From Pseudonocardia sp. T1-2H (lineage in GTDB: Bacteria > Actinomycetota > Actinomycetes > Mycobacteriales > Pseudonocardiaceae): 64,000 nucleotides of DNA. How positions within the stretch are numbered: the stretch's first letter is position 1; the number at the start of each line of letters is the position of its first letter. The stretch covers positions 3,100,001-3,164,000 of the forward strand of contig NZ_JBBPCL010000001.1 in NCBI RefSeq assembly GCF_038039215.1, written 5' to 3'. The notes under the pieces are model-generated. The model worked only from the letters and a program-made list of their open reading frames with translations. It was not told the DNA's origin and made no database searches. The position numbers and the translations under genes were made by a program. Shown here in pieces: positions 29,551-37,963 of this stretch.

Positions 29551-29952
29551 TCCTCCTGATCTGCCTTATTCGGTGTCCTTATGGGCACCGAAGCACGTTC
29601 CGCCGATGCGCCCGACGGCCGAAGGATCCGGATCAAGGAGGCCTTCTGCCCCCGTCTTCCTGCTGTTCGGCCTGGGCAGAGAGCATTCGTGTGGACGGCC
29701 TCCATGTCGGCCATGTGTCGCGCCCCACGATGAGGGTCTGCATGGTCTCGACCACGAGCGTGTCGACGTCCTCGGCGTCTCCTGGGGCGGCGGGGTGGCG
29801 CGTCCAAGGCCCGCGCCGTCCTGGCCGAGGCCCGCGACCTCCTGGGCGGCAACGGGACGTCGAGCAGCGCGAGCATGGTGCGGGCCAGGCAGGGCAGGCG
29901 ACAGGGCCGTGTCGGGCCGGGCGAACCGCCGGCGCCCGCGGGTCGAAGCGGA
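29551..29952. other. Decayed stretch without a recognisable gene
   Basis: 402 bases downstream of the phaC-like relic. Short minus-frame pieces such as EDVDTLVVETMQTLIVGRD look protein-like but match nothing I know and are broken. It presumably includes the promoter of the coiled-coil gene at its lower end. Confidence 0.35.
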
Positions 29953-30773
29953 TCACCGGGCGGTGCGGGTCGCGCGCGTCGACCAGTGGGTCGAAGGATT
30001 CGAGGCCCGCCAGGGGGAGATGTGGTCTGCGACGCCGGCGACGACGTAGGCGTCGGTCGTGATCGCCGACAGGTCCACCGGCTCGCCGAGCGTGCTCGCC
30101 TCCCCGGGGCGCACCAGCGCGTTGCCAGCGCGAGGTCGAGGAGATCGCGGTGCAGAGCGGCGGTCATGCGGGGGTGTCGGCGTTCCAGAACAGGACATCG
30201 AACGGTGCCGGGTCCCTGCCCTGTGGGAGTTGTCCACCCAGTAGGTCCAGATCGGATCGTTCGGGCGCAGCCAGGCGAAGACCTCGGCCAGGGCGCGCCC
30301 GTCGAGGTAGCCCCGCCTCCCGGACAACGCGGTCGCGGCGCTGGCGGTGGTGTCGTCGAGGAACGCGCCGGCCATCCCGGCCCGTGCCTGATCGAGCACG
30401 CTCACCGCCAGGGCGAACCCGCCCACCTTCTCGGCCAACCGTCGTCGGCACGTTGGGCGCGGCGGCCAGGCCGGTGACCAGGTTGTGCAGGCCCCTGACG
30501 ACGGGGGAGCCGCGGGAGTCGACGAGTGCTCCCACGCGGTCGGGCTGATGATTCGGGCTGATGATGGGGTTGTTGCTCGGTGCCAGGGCGGCGACCGGCC
30601 GTTCCCGACCTGCCGATCGCACCCGAGGGCTTGTCGGCGGCGCCGTGGGGCGTGGGTGGGGGCACGGCCGCCGGCTGCAGGGGCACATCCGCCGGCTGCG
30701 CGGCACCGTCGGTACCGGTGGATTCGGTGGTGTCGGGGGCGCCGGTGGCGGGAGCGGGCTGTTCGGTGATCAT
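29953..30773 (-). pseudogene. Poly(3-hydroxyalkanoate) synthase-like gene, deleted and frameshifted
   Basis: ATG at 30773 overlaps the stop of the monooxygenase (ATGA) and opens MITEQPAPATGAPDTTESTG. Downstream pieces in different frames read SPVVRGLHNLVTGLAAAPNV, GFALAVSVLDQARAGMAGAF, ATALSGRRGYLDGRALAEVF, WLRPNDPIWTYWVDN, PFDVLFWNADTPA, GNALVRPGEASTLGEPVDLS and AITTDAYVVAGVADHISPWR. This is the order of a PHA synthase. The segment between NVPTTV and GFALAV is missing; it would hold the catalytic cysteine box. Several frame changes follow. A dead gene at the end of the catabolic operon. Confidence 0.7.
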
Positions 30774-32377
30774 GCCTGGGCCTCCGTGGAGCCGGGTGCG
30801 AGAGGTGCCGGAGGTGCGAAGGGCGGTCGCGGGATCGACCGGATCGGGCGGTCCGGCAGCCGGATCGACGCGAGGCCGGCGGCCAGGGCGGGGACGTCGC
30901 GGCCGGCGCGCTGAACGGTGGCGTCCGGCCGCACGATCGCGGCGCGTGCCCGGCCGCGCTGCAGCCAGCGGTGCAGAGCACTACCCGGCTCGGCCGTGAC
31001 GACGACCGCGCCGCAACGCTCGATCTCGGACTTCTCCCCGGGCGTCGGAGCGGTGGTGGTGACGAGGGCGAAGCGCCCGGCCGCGAGGTCGTCGAAGCGG
31101 CGGGTCCCGTCGGCGAAGGCGTTGGGGCACAACTGCCCCGCCAGCGTCCGGCGCAGGCGGGGCCGGGCGACGAGGGCGGTCCGCCGCAGTGGTGGTGTCC
31201 GGCTGTCGAGGATGTGCTGTTTGATCCGGGGAACGTGGTGCAGGCGCGGAGCGACGATGCGGCGCACCAGCCCGCCGACACCGCCGCCTCCGGTCATGAC
31301 CGTTCCGATCAGCTTCGCCAACCGGATCATGGCGTGGGCGTGCGGCTTGCGCTCCGCCTCGTAAGTGTCCAGGAGGTGCTCGGGCAGGGCGCCGCGGAGA
31401 ACGGCGGCGAGTTTCCAGCTGAGGTTGGCTGCGTCGCGCAGCCCCGCGCCCATGCCTTGTCCGACGAATGGCGGGGTGAGGTGTGCGGCGTCACCGAGGA
31501 GGAAGATCCGGCGGTCGCGCCAACGATCGGCGAGCTGGGCGCGGAAGGTGTACTCCGCCACGCGGAGGACGTGCAGCTGGTCGAGCGGTGTGGACTTGGT
31601 CCAGGGTGCGATGAGCGGATGCAGGCGGGTGATGTCGCGGTAGTCGTCGGCGGTCTCCGTGGGCGCCAGGCGGAACTCCCAGCGGTAGCGGGTGTGGCCG
31701 ACGCGCATGTAGGTCGCGGCACGCCGGGTGTCGCAGACCTGGTGTACGCCTTCCCACTCGGCCAGATCGCACGCGGTGTCCACGTCGACGACGAGCCACC
31801 GCTGGTCGAACCTCAGATCCAGCATGTGCGCGTCGATCACGGTACGGGTGAGGCTGTTGGCACCGTCGCAGCCCAGCACGTACGCGGCCAGCAGCGTCTC
31901 CGACTCCCCGCGGACCCGATCGGTCACATCGACCCGCACCGGCCCGTCGCCGTCCTGGGTCAAACCCGTGACCTCGGTTCCACCGCGCAGGGTGGCGGAA
32001 GGATGCCGCGCGAGGTTGGCGCGCAGCAGCGCCTCGAGCTCGGGCTGGTCGAACATGTTGGCCTCGGCGTAGCCGTGCCGACCTCGGTCGGCGCCTCGGG
32101 CCAGCTCGGCCAATATCGTCATGTCCGGCCGGACGAGGCGCAGCCCGTGGCAGGGCCGGGAGATCGCGGCGAACTCGTCGCGGAGCCCCAGACCGGCCAG
32201 GATGCGATAGACCTCGTCGTCGAGGTGGACGGCGCGGGGCTGCGGGTAGATCGACTCCCAGCGGTCGAGGACCAGGCACTCGACGCCGTGCCGGGCGAGC
32301 AGGGTCGCGGCGGTCAGCCCCGTGGGGCCGGCGCCGATGACGACGACGGGGACGACCGGAGTGTTCCTGGTGTTCAT
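30770..32377 (-). CDS. FAD-dependent aromatic monooxygenase (MhpA/PheA class A flavoprotein type)
   Basis: 535 residues. FAD-binding VVVIGAGPTGLTAATLLARH, the DG motif VLGCDGANSLTRTV, and the GD motif FLLGDAAHLTPPFVGQGMGA. It matches hydroxylases of 3-(3-hydroxyphenyl)propionate and related phenols, which add a second hydroxyl before ring cleavage. Its ATG overlaps the stop of the 40-residue peptide gene, and it is part of the operon that also carries an extradiol dioxygenase and a FAH-type hydrolase. A C-terminal thioredoxin-like segment typical of such enzymes is present (RFDDLAAGRFALVTTT). Confidence 0.9.
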   Translation of the reverse strand: MNTRNTPVVPVVVIGAGPTGLTAATLLARHGVECLVLDRWESIYPQPRAVHLDDEVYRILAGLGLRDEFAAISRPCHGLRLVRPDMTILAELARGADRGRHGYAEANMFDQPELEALLRANLARHPSATLRGGTEVTGLTQDGDGPVRVDVTDRVRGESETLLAAYVLGCDGANSLTRTVIDAHMLDLRFDQRWLVVDVDTACDLAEWEGVHQVCDTRRAATYMRVGHTRYRWEFRLAPTETADDYRDITRLHPLIAPWTKSTPLDQLHVLRVAEYTFRAQLADRWRDRRIFLLGDAAHLTPPFVGQGMGAGLRDAANLSWKLAAVLRGALPEHLLDTYEAERKPHAHAMIRLAKLIGTVMTGGGGVGGLVRRIVAPRLHHVPRIKQHILDSRTPPLRRTALVARPRLRRTLAGQLCPNAFADGTRRFDDLAAGRFALVTTTAPTPGEKSEIERCGAVVVTAEPGSALHRWLQRGRARAAIVRPDATVQRAGRDVPALAAGLASIRLPDRPIRSIPRPPFAPPAPLAPGSTEAQA

Positions 32378-32496
32378 GGCCTGACTCCGAACAGGACGAC
32401 GAGAGAGGCGGCGACGAGCAGGCCGGCGGCCAGGGCCGAGCTCAGCGCGACGAAGAGCGCGGCGACGATCGCGGTCAGGGTGGGCAGGGTGGTCAT
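32374..32496 (-). CDS. 40-residue single-pass membrane peptide in the catabolic operon
   Basis: MTTLPTLTAIVAALFVALSS followed by ALAAGLLVAASLVVLFGVRP. The ATG at 32496 overlaps the stop of the acyl-CoA ligase, and the stop overlaps the start of the monooxygenase, both as ATGA. That two-sided coupling argues for translation. The peptide is almost entirely one or two hydrophobic helices. No family known to me. It may anchor the monooxygenase or assist uptake (inference). Confidence 0.6.
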   Translation of the reverse strand: MTTLPTLTAIVAALFVALSSALAAGLLVAASLVVLFGVRP

Positions 32497-34454
32497 GCCG
32501 TCGTTCCCCGGTCGGGAATCGCGGGCGGCACGGGGCGGCGGTCGGCACAGGCATCGCGACCGTGGTGCTCATCGCCCGGCCGCAGCTCCCATGTGATGGC
32601 ATAACGGCTCAGGATCGCCTCGACCGCGGCCGGATCGGTCTGCGGCGCGACGACCACGGTGATGATCACGGCGCCGTCCTCGATCCGGGCGTCGACGGTG
32701 AGCTGGAGGCTGATCTCGGTGAGCGCGTCGAGGACCGCGCGCCGGGTCGCGTCAGCCCGCAGGGGCAGCTTGTAGGGCTTGCCCACATCGGTGAACGGGA
32801 CCGCGTCGAGCACGGTGACGGCCTTGGGTGCGGCGGCAGGCTCGGCGACCCGGGCGCGTGCCCAGCTGCGCAGCTCGTCCTCGGCGACGGTCGCGCCCGG
32901 CGCGAGGGCCACGTAGGCGACCGGGACCTCCCCGGCGTGCGGGTCGGGCCGGCCGACGGCCGCGGCTGCGGCGACCTGCCGATGCGCGAGCAGTGCGTCC
33001 TCGACGACCGTCGGGTCGATGTTGTGGCCGCCGCGGATGATGAGGTCCTTGGCGCGGCCGGAGAGATGGACGAAGCCCTCGCTGTCGACTCGGGCGAGAT
33101 CGCCGGTGTCCAGCCAGCCGTCGACCAGCTTGCCGAGGCCGTCCAGGACGTACCCGTGCTCGTCGCGTCCCACCACGTAGCCGGGGAACACCGTCGGGCC
33201 GCTGATCGCCAGCACCCCCGTCTGCTCGGGGAGAAGGTCCTTCCAGATGCCGTCGGTGCTGATGCGGACGGCCTTCGTCCGCTGGTAGGGCAGCCGCTGG
33301 CCGACGGTGCCCGGCCGGAATGCCTCGGGGAAGGTCAGCGCGCTCGCGCAGGTGGCCTCGGTCAGCCCGTACCCTTCCATCAGGGTCACGCCGGTGTGGG
33401 CCTGGAAGTCGTCCCGAACCGCGGTGGGCAGCGGGGACGCACCGACGACGGCGAAGCGCAGGCTGGAGATGTCGGCGTCCACCGGGCATCGGGCCAGCGC
33501 GGCATAGACGGTGGGTACCGCGCTCATCGAGGCGATGCGGTAGCGCTGCACCAGTTTCCAGAACAGCGGGTACAGGGCGGGGTCGCGGTAACCGAGTGGT
33601 CCGGCCCACAGCACCTGCTGGCCCTTGAACAGCGGCATCAGCACCGTGACGACGAGCGCGTTGACGTGGAACAGCGGCAGGGCGGCGAACACCGTCGACT
33701 CAGCCGTGAACCCGGAGTAGGCGGCCAGCATCCAGGCGTCGGTCACCTCCATGCCGTGGGTGTGGGCGGCCAGTTTCGGCTCGCCGGTGGTGCCGCCGGT
33801 ATGGAACAGCGCGGCGAGATCGGACGATCGTGGGACCGTGCCGGCGAAGCGTGACGGGTCGCGGTGCTGCGCCTGCGCGTCGAGATAGGCCACCGTGACT
33901 CCGGGCAGGACCGGCAACGGCTCCGGTGCGGCCGTGGCCGCTGTGGGGCGCACGACCAGGACGGTGTCGAGCACGCCGGTGGCGGCGAGGTGCCGAGCGC
34001 TCGTCCACGTGTCGGGCGCGAGTTCGGGCGTGGCGGTGATGAGCACCCGGGCTCCCGCGCGGCGCAGCAGCGCGCCCAGATGCGCGGGCGACAGCGATGC
34101 GTTGAGGGGGGCCGCGATGCCGGCCAGCTGCGCGGCGAGGGTCGCGGTGAGCAGCTCGGCGCAGTTCGGGGCCATCAGGGCGACCGCGTCGGTGCGTTGC
34201 ACGCCGAGGTCGTGCAGCAGGTTGGCGTAGCGGTGCACGTCGGCGAGGAGCTGAGCGAAGGTGCGTCGGTGCGGCTCCTGCCGGTTCGCGTCCGGCAGGA
34301 CGGCGACCGCGATCCGGTCCGGCCACCGCCCCGCGGCGCGGGTCAGCAGCGCGTAGGTGGTTTCGGGCAGGCCGCGTGCCTGCAGTGGCACCGCTTCGAT
34401 CGCGGCCAGGTCGTCCGGGGTGGCGTAGACGGGCCACAGCAGCTCGCCGGTCAT
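32493..34454 (-). CDS. AMP-dependent acyl-CoA synthetase / ligase
   Basis: 653 residues. Adenylation motifs are intact: FHTGGTTGEPKLAAHTH (A3), EGYGLTEAT (A5), GWLDTGDLARVDSEGF (A7), GRAKDLIIRGGHNIDP (A8), and the catalytic Lys in DVGKPYKLPLR (A10). It activates a carboxylate to an acyl-CoA. In this operon the likely substrate is an aromatic-side-chain or cleavage-product acid. The last 70 residues after the A10 region are an unusual extension (LQLTVDARIEDGAVIITVVV). ATGA overlaps at both ends. Confidence 0.9.
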   Translation of the reverse strand: MTGELLWPVYATPDDLAAIEAVPLQARGLPETTYALLTRAAGRWPDRIAVAVLPDANRQEPHRRTFAQLLADVHRYANLLHDLGVQRTDAVALMAPNCAELLTATLAAQLAGIAAPLNASLSPAHLGALLRRAGARVLITATPELAPDTWTSARHLAATGVLDTVLVVRPTAATAAPEPLPVLPGVTVAYLDAQAQHRDPSRFAGTVPRSSDLAALFHTGGTTGEPKLAAHTHGMEVTDAWMLAAYSGFTAESTVFAALPLFHVNALVVTVLMPLFKGQQVLWAGPLGYRDPALYPLFWKLVQRYRIASMSAVPTVYAALARCPVDADISSLRFAVVGASPLPTAVRDDFQAHTGVTLMEGYGLTEATCASALTFPEAFRPGTVGQRLPYQRTKAVRISTDGIWKDLLPEQTGVLAISGPTVFPGYVVGRDEHGYVLDGLGKLVDGWLDTGDLARVDSEGFVHLSGRAKDLIIRGGHNIDPTVVEDALLAHRQVAAAAAVGRPDPHAGEVPVAYVALAPGATVAEDELRSWARARVAEPAAAPKAVTVLDAVPFTDVGKPYKLPLRADATRRAVLDALTEISLQLTVDARIEDGAVIITVVVAPQTDPAAVEAILSRYAITWELRPGDEHHGRDACADRRPVPPAIPDRGTTA

Positions 34455-35389
34455 CGGGTCCACCGCACCGTGGTGCGCTGCTGGCCGAGGTCGATCGCGC
34501 CGTCGTCGGTGGCCACGGTGGCCTCGATGACGTCGCCGTCCTGCAGGTACTTCGGATTCTTCCGCTGCCGGCCGAGGAAGACCTTCCACCTCAGCGCGGG
34601 CGGCAGCAGCGAGGCGAGGAACGCGATCGGCGCGGAAGGAGCGGACAGCGCGGTGCCGACCGGGGTACCGGTGAGCAGGAGGTCGCCCGCGTCGAGGTGC
34701 TGGAACCGGGCCAGCGCCTGCAGCGCCTGCACCGGTGGATAGATCATGTCGGCGACGGTCATGTCCTGGCGTGGCTCGCCGTTGACCCACAGTCGCAGCC
34801 GCAGGTCGGCGAACCGCTTGAGCTCGTCGCGGTCGAGCAGCACCAGGGCGGGCCCGACGGGCGTGAAAGTCGGGTAGGACTTGGCCTCGTAGAACTGGGT
34901 CTGGGGCAGTTGGACGTCGCGGGCGGACACGTCGTTGGTGACCACCAGGCCGGCGACGTGGTCGGCGAGGTTCTCGTCGGTGATCTCGGCGCCGACCGGC
35001 ACCTCGCGGCCGATGACGATACCGATCTCGACCTCGTAGTCCAGCAGGTGCACGTGGGCGGGCCGGACGACGTCGGCATAGGGGGCGCTGATCGATCCCG
35101 ACGCCTTGCGGAAGAAGGTCAGCGGGATCGTGTTCGGGTTCATGCCCGCGTCGGTGACGTGCGAGACGAAGTTGGTCATCTGGGCCACGACCCGGCACGG
35201 GGCGGTGACCGGGGAGAGCAGGGTGAGGTGCTCGACCGGGACGATGTCCTTGCGGGCCGTCGCCGCCGTGATGGCTTGACGGTCGTCCAGCAGCTGGGCC
35301 GTGGTGGTGGCGTCGGTGTCGATGCGGGCGGCGCCGCCGGCCGTCCGGACGTACCAGGCGCCGGCGGTTCGCAGGATGACCGTGGTCAT
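34451..35389 (-). CDS. Fumarylacetoacetate hydrolase family protein
   Basis: 312 residues. FAH fold signatures: LLDYEVEIGIVIGREV (metal Glu residues), VVTNDVSARDVQ, and FYEAKSYPTFTPVGPALV. Family members cleave C-C bonds or hydrate acids formed by extradiol ring cleavage, which fits its place directly after the dioxygenase. ATGA overlaps on both sides. Confidence 0.9.
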   Translation of the reverse strand: MTTVILRTAGAWYVRTAGGAARIDTDATTTAQLLDDRQAITAATARKDIVPVEHLTLLSPVTAPCRVVAQMTNFVSHVTDAGMNPNTIPLTFFRKASGSISAPYADVVRPAHVHLLDYEVEIGIVIGREVPVGAEITDENLADHVAGLVVTNDVSARDVQLPQTQFYEAKSYPTFTPVGPALVLLDRDELKRFADLRLRLWVNGEPRQDMTVADMIYPPVQALQALARFQHLDAGDLLLTGTPVGTALSAPSAPIAFLASLLPPALRWKVFLGRQRKNPKYLQDGDVIEATVATDDGAIDLGQQRTTVRWTR

Positions 35390-36519
35390 GATGTGGGCAC
35401 CTTCAGCAGTCCGATGAGGCGGTGGAGGTCGAACTCGGTGTCGTCGCGCAGCGCGCGCCCGATCGCGCGCAGCTCCTGCAGGGACTCCCGGCCGGGCGTC
35501 ATGCCGAGGAAGTCCTTGGTCGCCGGAGGGCCCCATTGCGCCAGGCCGGACGCGGTCATCGGGGCCCAACCGGGCTCGAGGGTGTTGTCGAACATGTCGC
35601 CGTCGCTGAAGTGCTCGACGAGGAAGCCGTCCGGGTCACGCCAGTAGTCGAAGATCTGGCTGCCCTGGATGTGTCGGCCGATTCCCCAGGACCGCTGGTA
35701 GCCGTGTTCGCGCAGGAACTCGCCCCCGGCCGCCATCGCGTCCAGATCGGCGACCTGGTAGGCGGAGTGCACGTACCGGTTGGAGGGGCCGAGCACCATC
35801 GCCAGGGTGTGGTGGTCGGTGGGCGTGGACCCGCGGTCGCAACGGATGAAGCTCATCACCGGCCCGCGCTCGCGCTGGCCCGGGTAGTAGAGGAAGTCGC
35901 TGACGATCAGCCCGAGGTGCTGCAGGTACCAGTCGAGCGTCTCGACGTAGCGGGTGGACTGGAGCACCACGTGCCCGAGCCGCTGCACCGTGGCGGGTGC
36001 TCGTGGCGGCCGTCGGGTGGCGTTCACCCGCGCCACCTCGTGGCCGACGTTCCATGACAGCGGTTGCTGCGCGGGCAGTGCGGGCAGTTCGTGGGTGTCG
36101 GCAACCACGCGGACCTGCGCTCCGCTCGGGTCGACCAGATCGACGCCGACCCCACCCAGATCTTCCGGCAGTCTGGTCACGGTCCGGCCGGTCGCCTCCG
36201 CGAGCCGCAGCACGTCCTTCCGATCGGCGGCCTGAAAGGCCGAGCCGACCAACCGCGACCGGGGCCCCCGCCGGATCACCACGCACGGCGAGTCCGCGTC
36301 CGAGCCGCGCAGCTGCAGCTCCGACCCGGTGCGCGACACGGTGACGAAGCCGAACGCGGTGGCGAACAGCTCGGCCCGCTCCAGGTCCGGCTTCTCGAAC
36401 TCCAGCCAGGCCAGGTCCCGGACCTTGAGGACCGGGTTCGTCGCTCGACCGGGATGCTCGCCGGCGAGCGCGCCCTGCTCGCTGTGTAGGCCCGCGTGCG
36501 GGTCGTGGTGCGTGGTCAC
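35386..36519 (-). CDS. Extradiol ring-cleavage dioxygenase, VOC superfamily type I
   Basis: 377 residues from GTG at 36519. Two VOC repeats. The C-terminal catalytic half has RLGHVVLQSTRYVETLDWYL (metal His), TDHHTLAMVL (second His) and FLVEHFSDGD (metal Glu). This is the iron-binding 2-His-1-carboxylate pattern of catechol 2,3-dioxygenases. First gene of the operon, divergent from the TetR regulator. Expected substrate: a catechol made by the monooxygenase. Confidence 0.9.
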   Translation of the reverse strand: MTTHHDPHAGLHSEQGALAGEHPGRATNPVLKVRDLAWLEFEKPDLERAELFATAFGFVTVSRTGSELQLRGSDADSPCVVIRRGPRSRLVGSAFQAADRKDVLRLAEATGRTVTRLPEDLGGVGVDLVDPSGAQVRVVADTHELPALPAQQPLSWNVGHEVARVNATRRPPRAPATVQRLGHVVLQSTRYVETLDWYLQHLGLIVSDFLYYPGQRERGPVMSFIRCDRGSTPTDHHTLAMVLGPSNRYVHSAYQVADLDAMAAGGEFLREHGYQRSWGIGRHIQGSQIFDYWRDPDGFLVEHFSDGDMFDNTLEPGWAPMTASGLAQWGPPATKDFLGMTPGRESLQELRAIGRALRDDTEFDLHRLIGLLKVPTS

Positions 36520-36575
36520 GATCGCTCCTCACGTTCTGGAAGATGACGATATCCTCAACTATGAGCGCTGCATCA

Positions 36576-36609
36576 GTCAACAAATTCTGACGAAATATTC
36601 AGAGTTGAC
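36576..36609. promoter_or_regulatory. Nested palindrome in the TetR / catabolic operon divergent region
   Basis: GTCAAC (36576-36581) pairs with GTTGAC (36604-36609), and inside them TCTGA (36586-36590) pairs with TCAGA (36599-36603). The stretch is AT-rich in a GC-rich genome. It is the best operator candidate for the TetR protein controlling both directions. Confidence 0.5.
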
Positions 36610-36653
36610 GTTCCGTGCTAGCGTGGAGACGATCACAACGAGGAGGCTCAGGC

Positions 36654-37316
36654 ATGACCGAGCAGGGCGAGCGCGCTCCCACCAGGCGGGAGCGCCGCAA
36701 GGCGCACACCAGAGCAGCGCTAGTGCGGGCCGCTCAGGGCTTCCTCAGCGCGGGCAGGACCGACGTCCCGATCCTCGAGATCACCCAGGCCGCCGACGTG
36801 GGTATGGGCTCGTTCTACAACCACTTCGACAGCAAGGAGCAGCTGTTCCAGGCCGCGGTCGAGGACGCACTCGACGTCCACGGCGCTCTGCTCGACGAGC
36901 TCACTGCAGACATCGACGACCCCGCCGAGGTCTTCGCGCGCAGCTTCCGGCTGACCGGGCGCCTGCACCGCCGACAGCCCGAACTGAGCAACGTCCTGCT
37001 CCGCCACGGTCTCGCGATCGCCACCTCGGACGAAGGCGTCGCGCCCCGAGCCCGTCGCGACATCCTGGCGGCCGACCGCGCGGGCCGCTTCACCGTCAAG
37101 GACGTCGATCTCGCGATGACGATCGTGGCCGGTGCCGCCCTCTGTCTCGGGCAGCTCCTGCACGATCGACCCGACCGTAACGACGCCGAGGCCACCGACC
37201 AGGTCACCGAACACCTGTTGCGCATGCTCGGCGTCGCGGCCGACGAAGCGCACGAGATCTGCCACCGCCCGCTGCCCACCCTCGACCGCTCGACCGAGGG
37301 AGGCACGGCAGCCTGA
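36654..37316 (+). CDS. TetR-family regulator of the catabolic operon
   Basis: 220 residues from ATG at 36654, behind GAGGAGGC. The N-terminal helix-turn-helix reads ILEITQAADVGMGSFYNHFD with the usual tail SKEQLFQAAVEDAL. The C-terminal domain is the ligand/dimer part. Divergent from the dioxygenase operon with a palindrome in between, so most likely its repressor. Confidence 0.9.
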   Translation: MTEQGERAPTRRERRKAHTRAALVRAAQGFLSAGRTDVPILEITQAADVGMGSFYNHFDSKEQLFQAAVEDALDVHGALLDELTADIDDPAEVFARSFRLTGRLHRRQPELSNVLLRHGLAIATSDEGVAPRARRDILAADRAGRFTVKDVDLAMTIVAGAALCLGQLLHDRPDRNDAEATDQVTEHLLRMLGVAADEAHEICHRPLPTLDRSTEGGTAA

Positions 37317-37642
37317 CATCCGTCGAGGGACGTCCGGAGCCAGGCCCCGGGCGACGACCACTCGCGTCGCAGGGGAACGGCCAAGCGCGGGCGACCGCTG
37401 CACAGCCGGCCGGGCGGCGCTCGAGGTGCAGTCGGCCTCACAATCCTGCCCGGAGGCTCCATCCCAAGGCCTCCGGCTCGCGTCATGGCGTCGCGCACGG
37501 TGCGTCCTGCGGCAGACCCGGGCGAACCGGCCCGCGGACGCCGGGCCCTTCGGCCTTGGTCCGGCGCTTGCGGGAGGGGCATCGTGCGCCTATGAGTAGT
37601 GCTAACCGGATCTCATAGCGATGAACACGGAGCACCGGGCGC
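37317..37642. other. Gap after the TetR gene
   Basis: 326 bases with no coding-like frame on either strand and no clear hairpin. It leads into an AI-2E transporter stub and is probably degraded DNA. Confidence 0.35.
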
Positions 37643-37807
37643 CTCTTCAGTCGGGCCGTGCGGACGTCCCCTGTGGCGACCCTCGTCGCGGTGCCGCTCG
37701 GTGGTGCCCTGCTCGGCATCGTCGGCGCGCTGGTCGCCATCCCCATCGCGGCTGGCGTGCAGCTCGTTGTGCGCGAAGTGGCGCTCCCGCGACTCGACGA
37801 GTGCTGA
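37643..37807 (+). pseudogene. C-terminal stub of an AI-2E transporter
   Basis: Reads FSRAVRTSPVATLVAVPLGG, ALLGIVGALVAIPIAAGVQL, VVREVALPRLDEC and stops at 37807. About three quarters of these residues match the C-terminus of the intact AI-2E protein at 26924, but on the opposite strand. No upstream part remains. A relic of a second copy of the HdeD/AI-2E type cluster. Confidence 0.75.
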
Positions 37808-37963
37808 AACGACGGATTCGAGTGGCTCCACCGAAGTGGTGTCGTGGACCAGGGACGGAGGCAGGTCGTGAGAGCCCATGCCAGGTGCGCCACGCGATCG
37901 CCCATAGCCCGACGCTGCCGCGGGGCGTTCGGAGCCCGTGACGGCGGGTCGGCCGGCGCGCCC

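Noticed and set aside
37599..37871. A 90-residue plus-strand frame after the TetR gene
   Set aside because: Ser/Arg-rich shadow; the real coding trace is in another frame and is the AI-2E stub.
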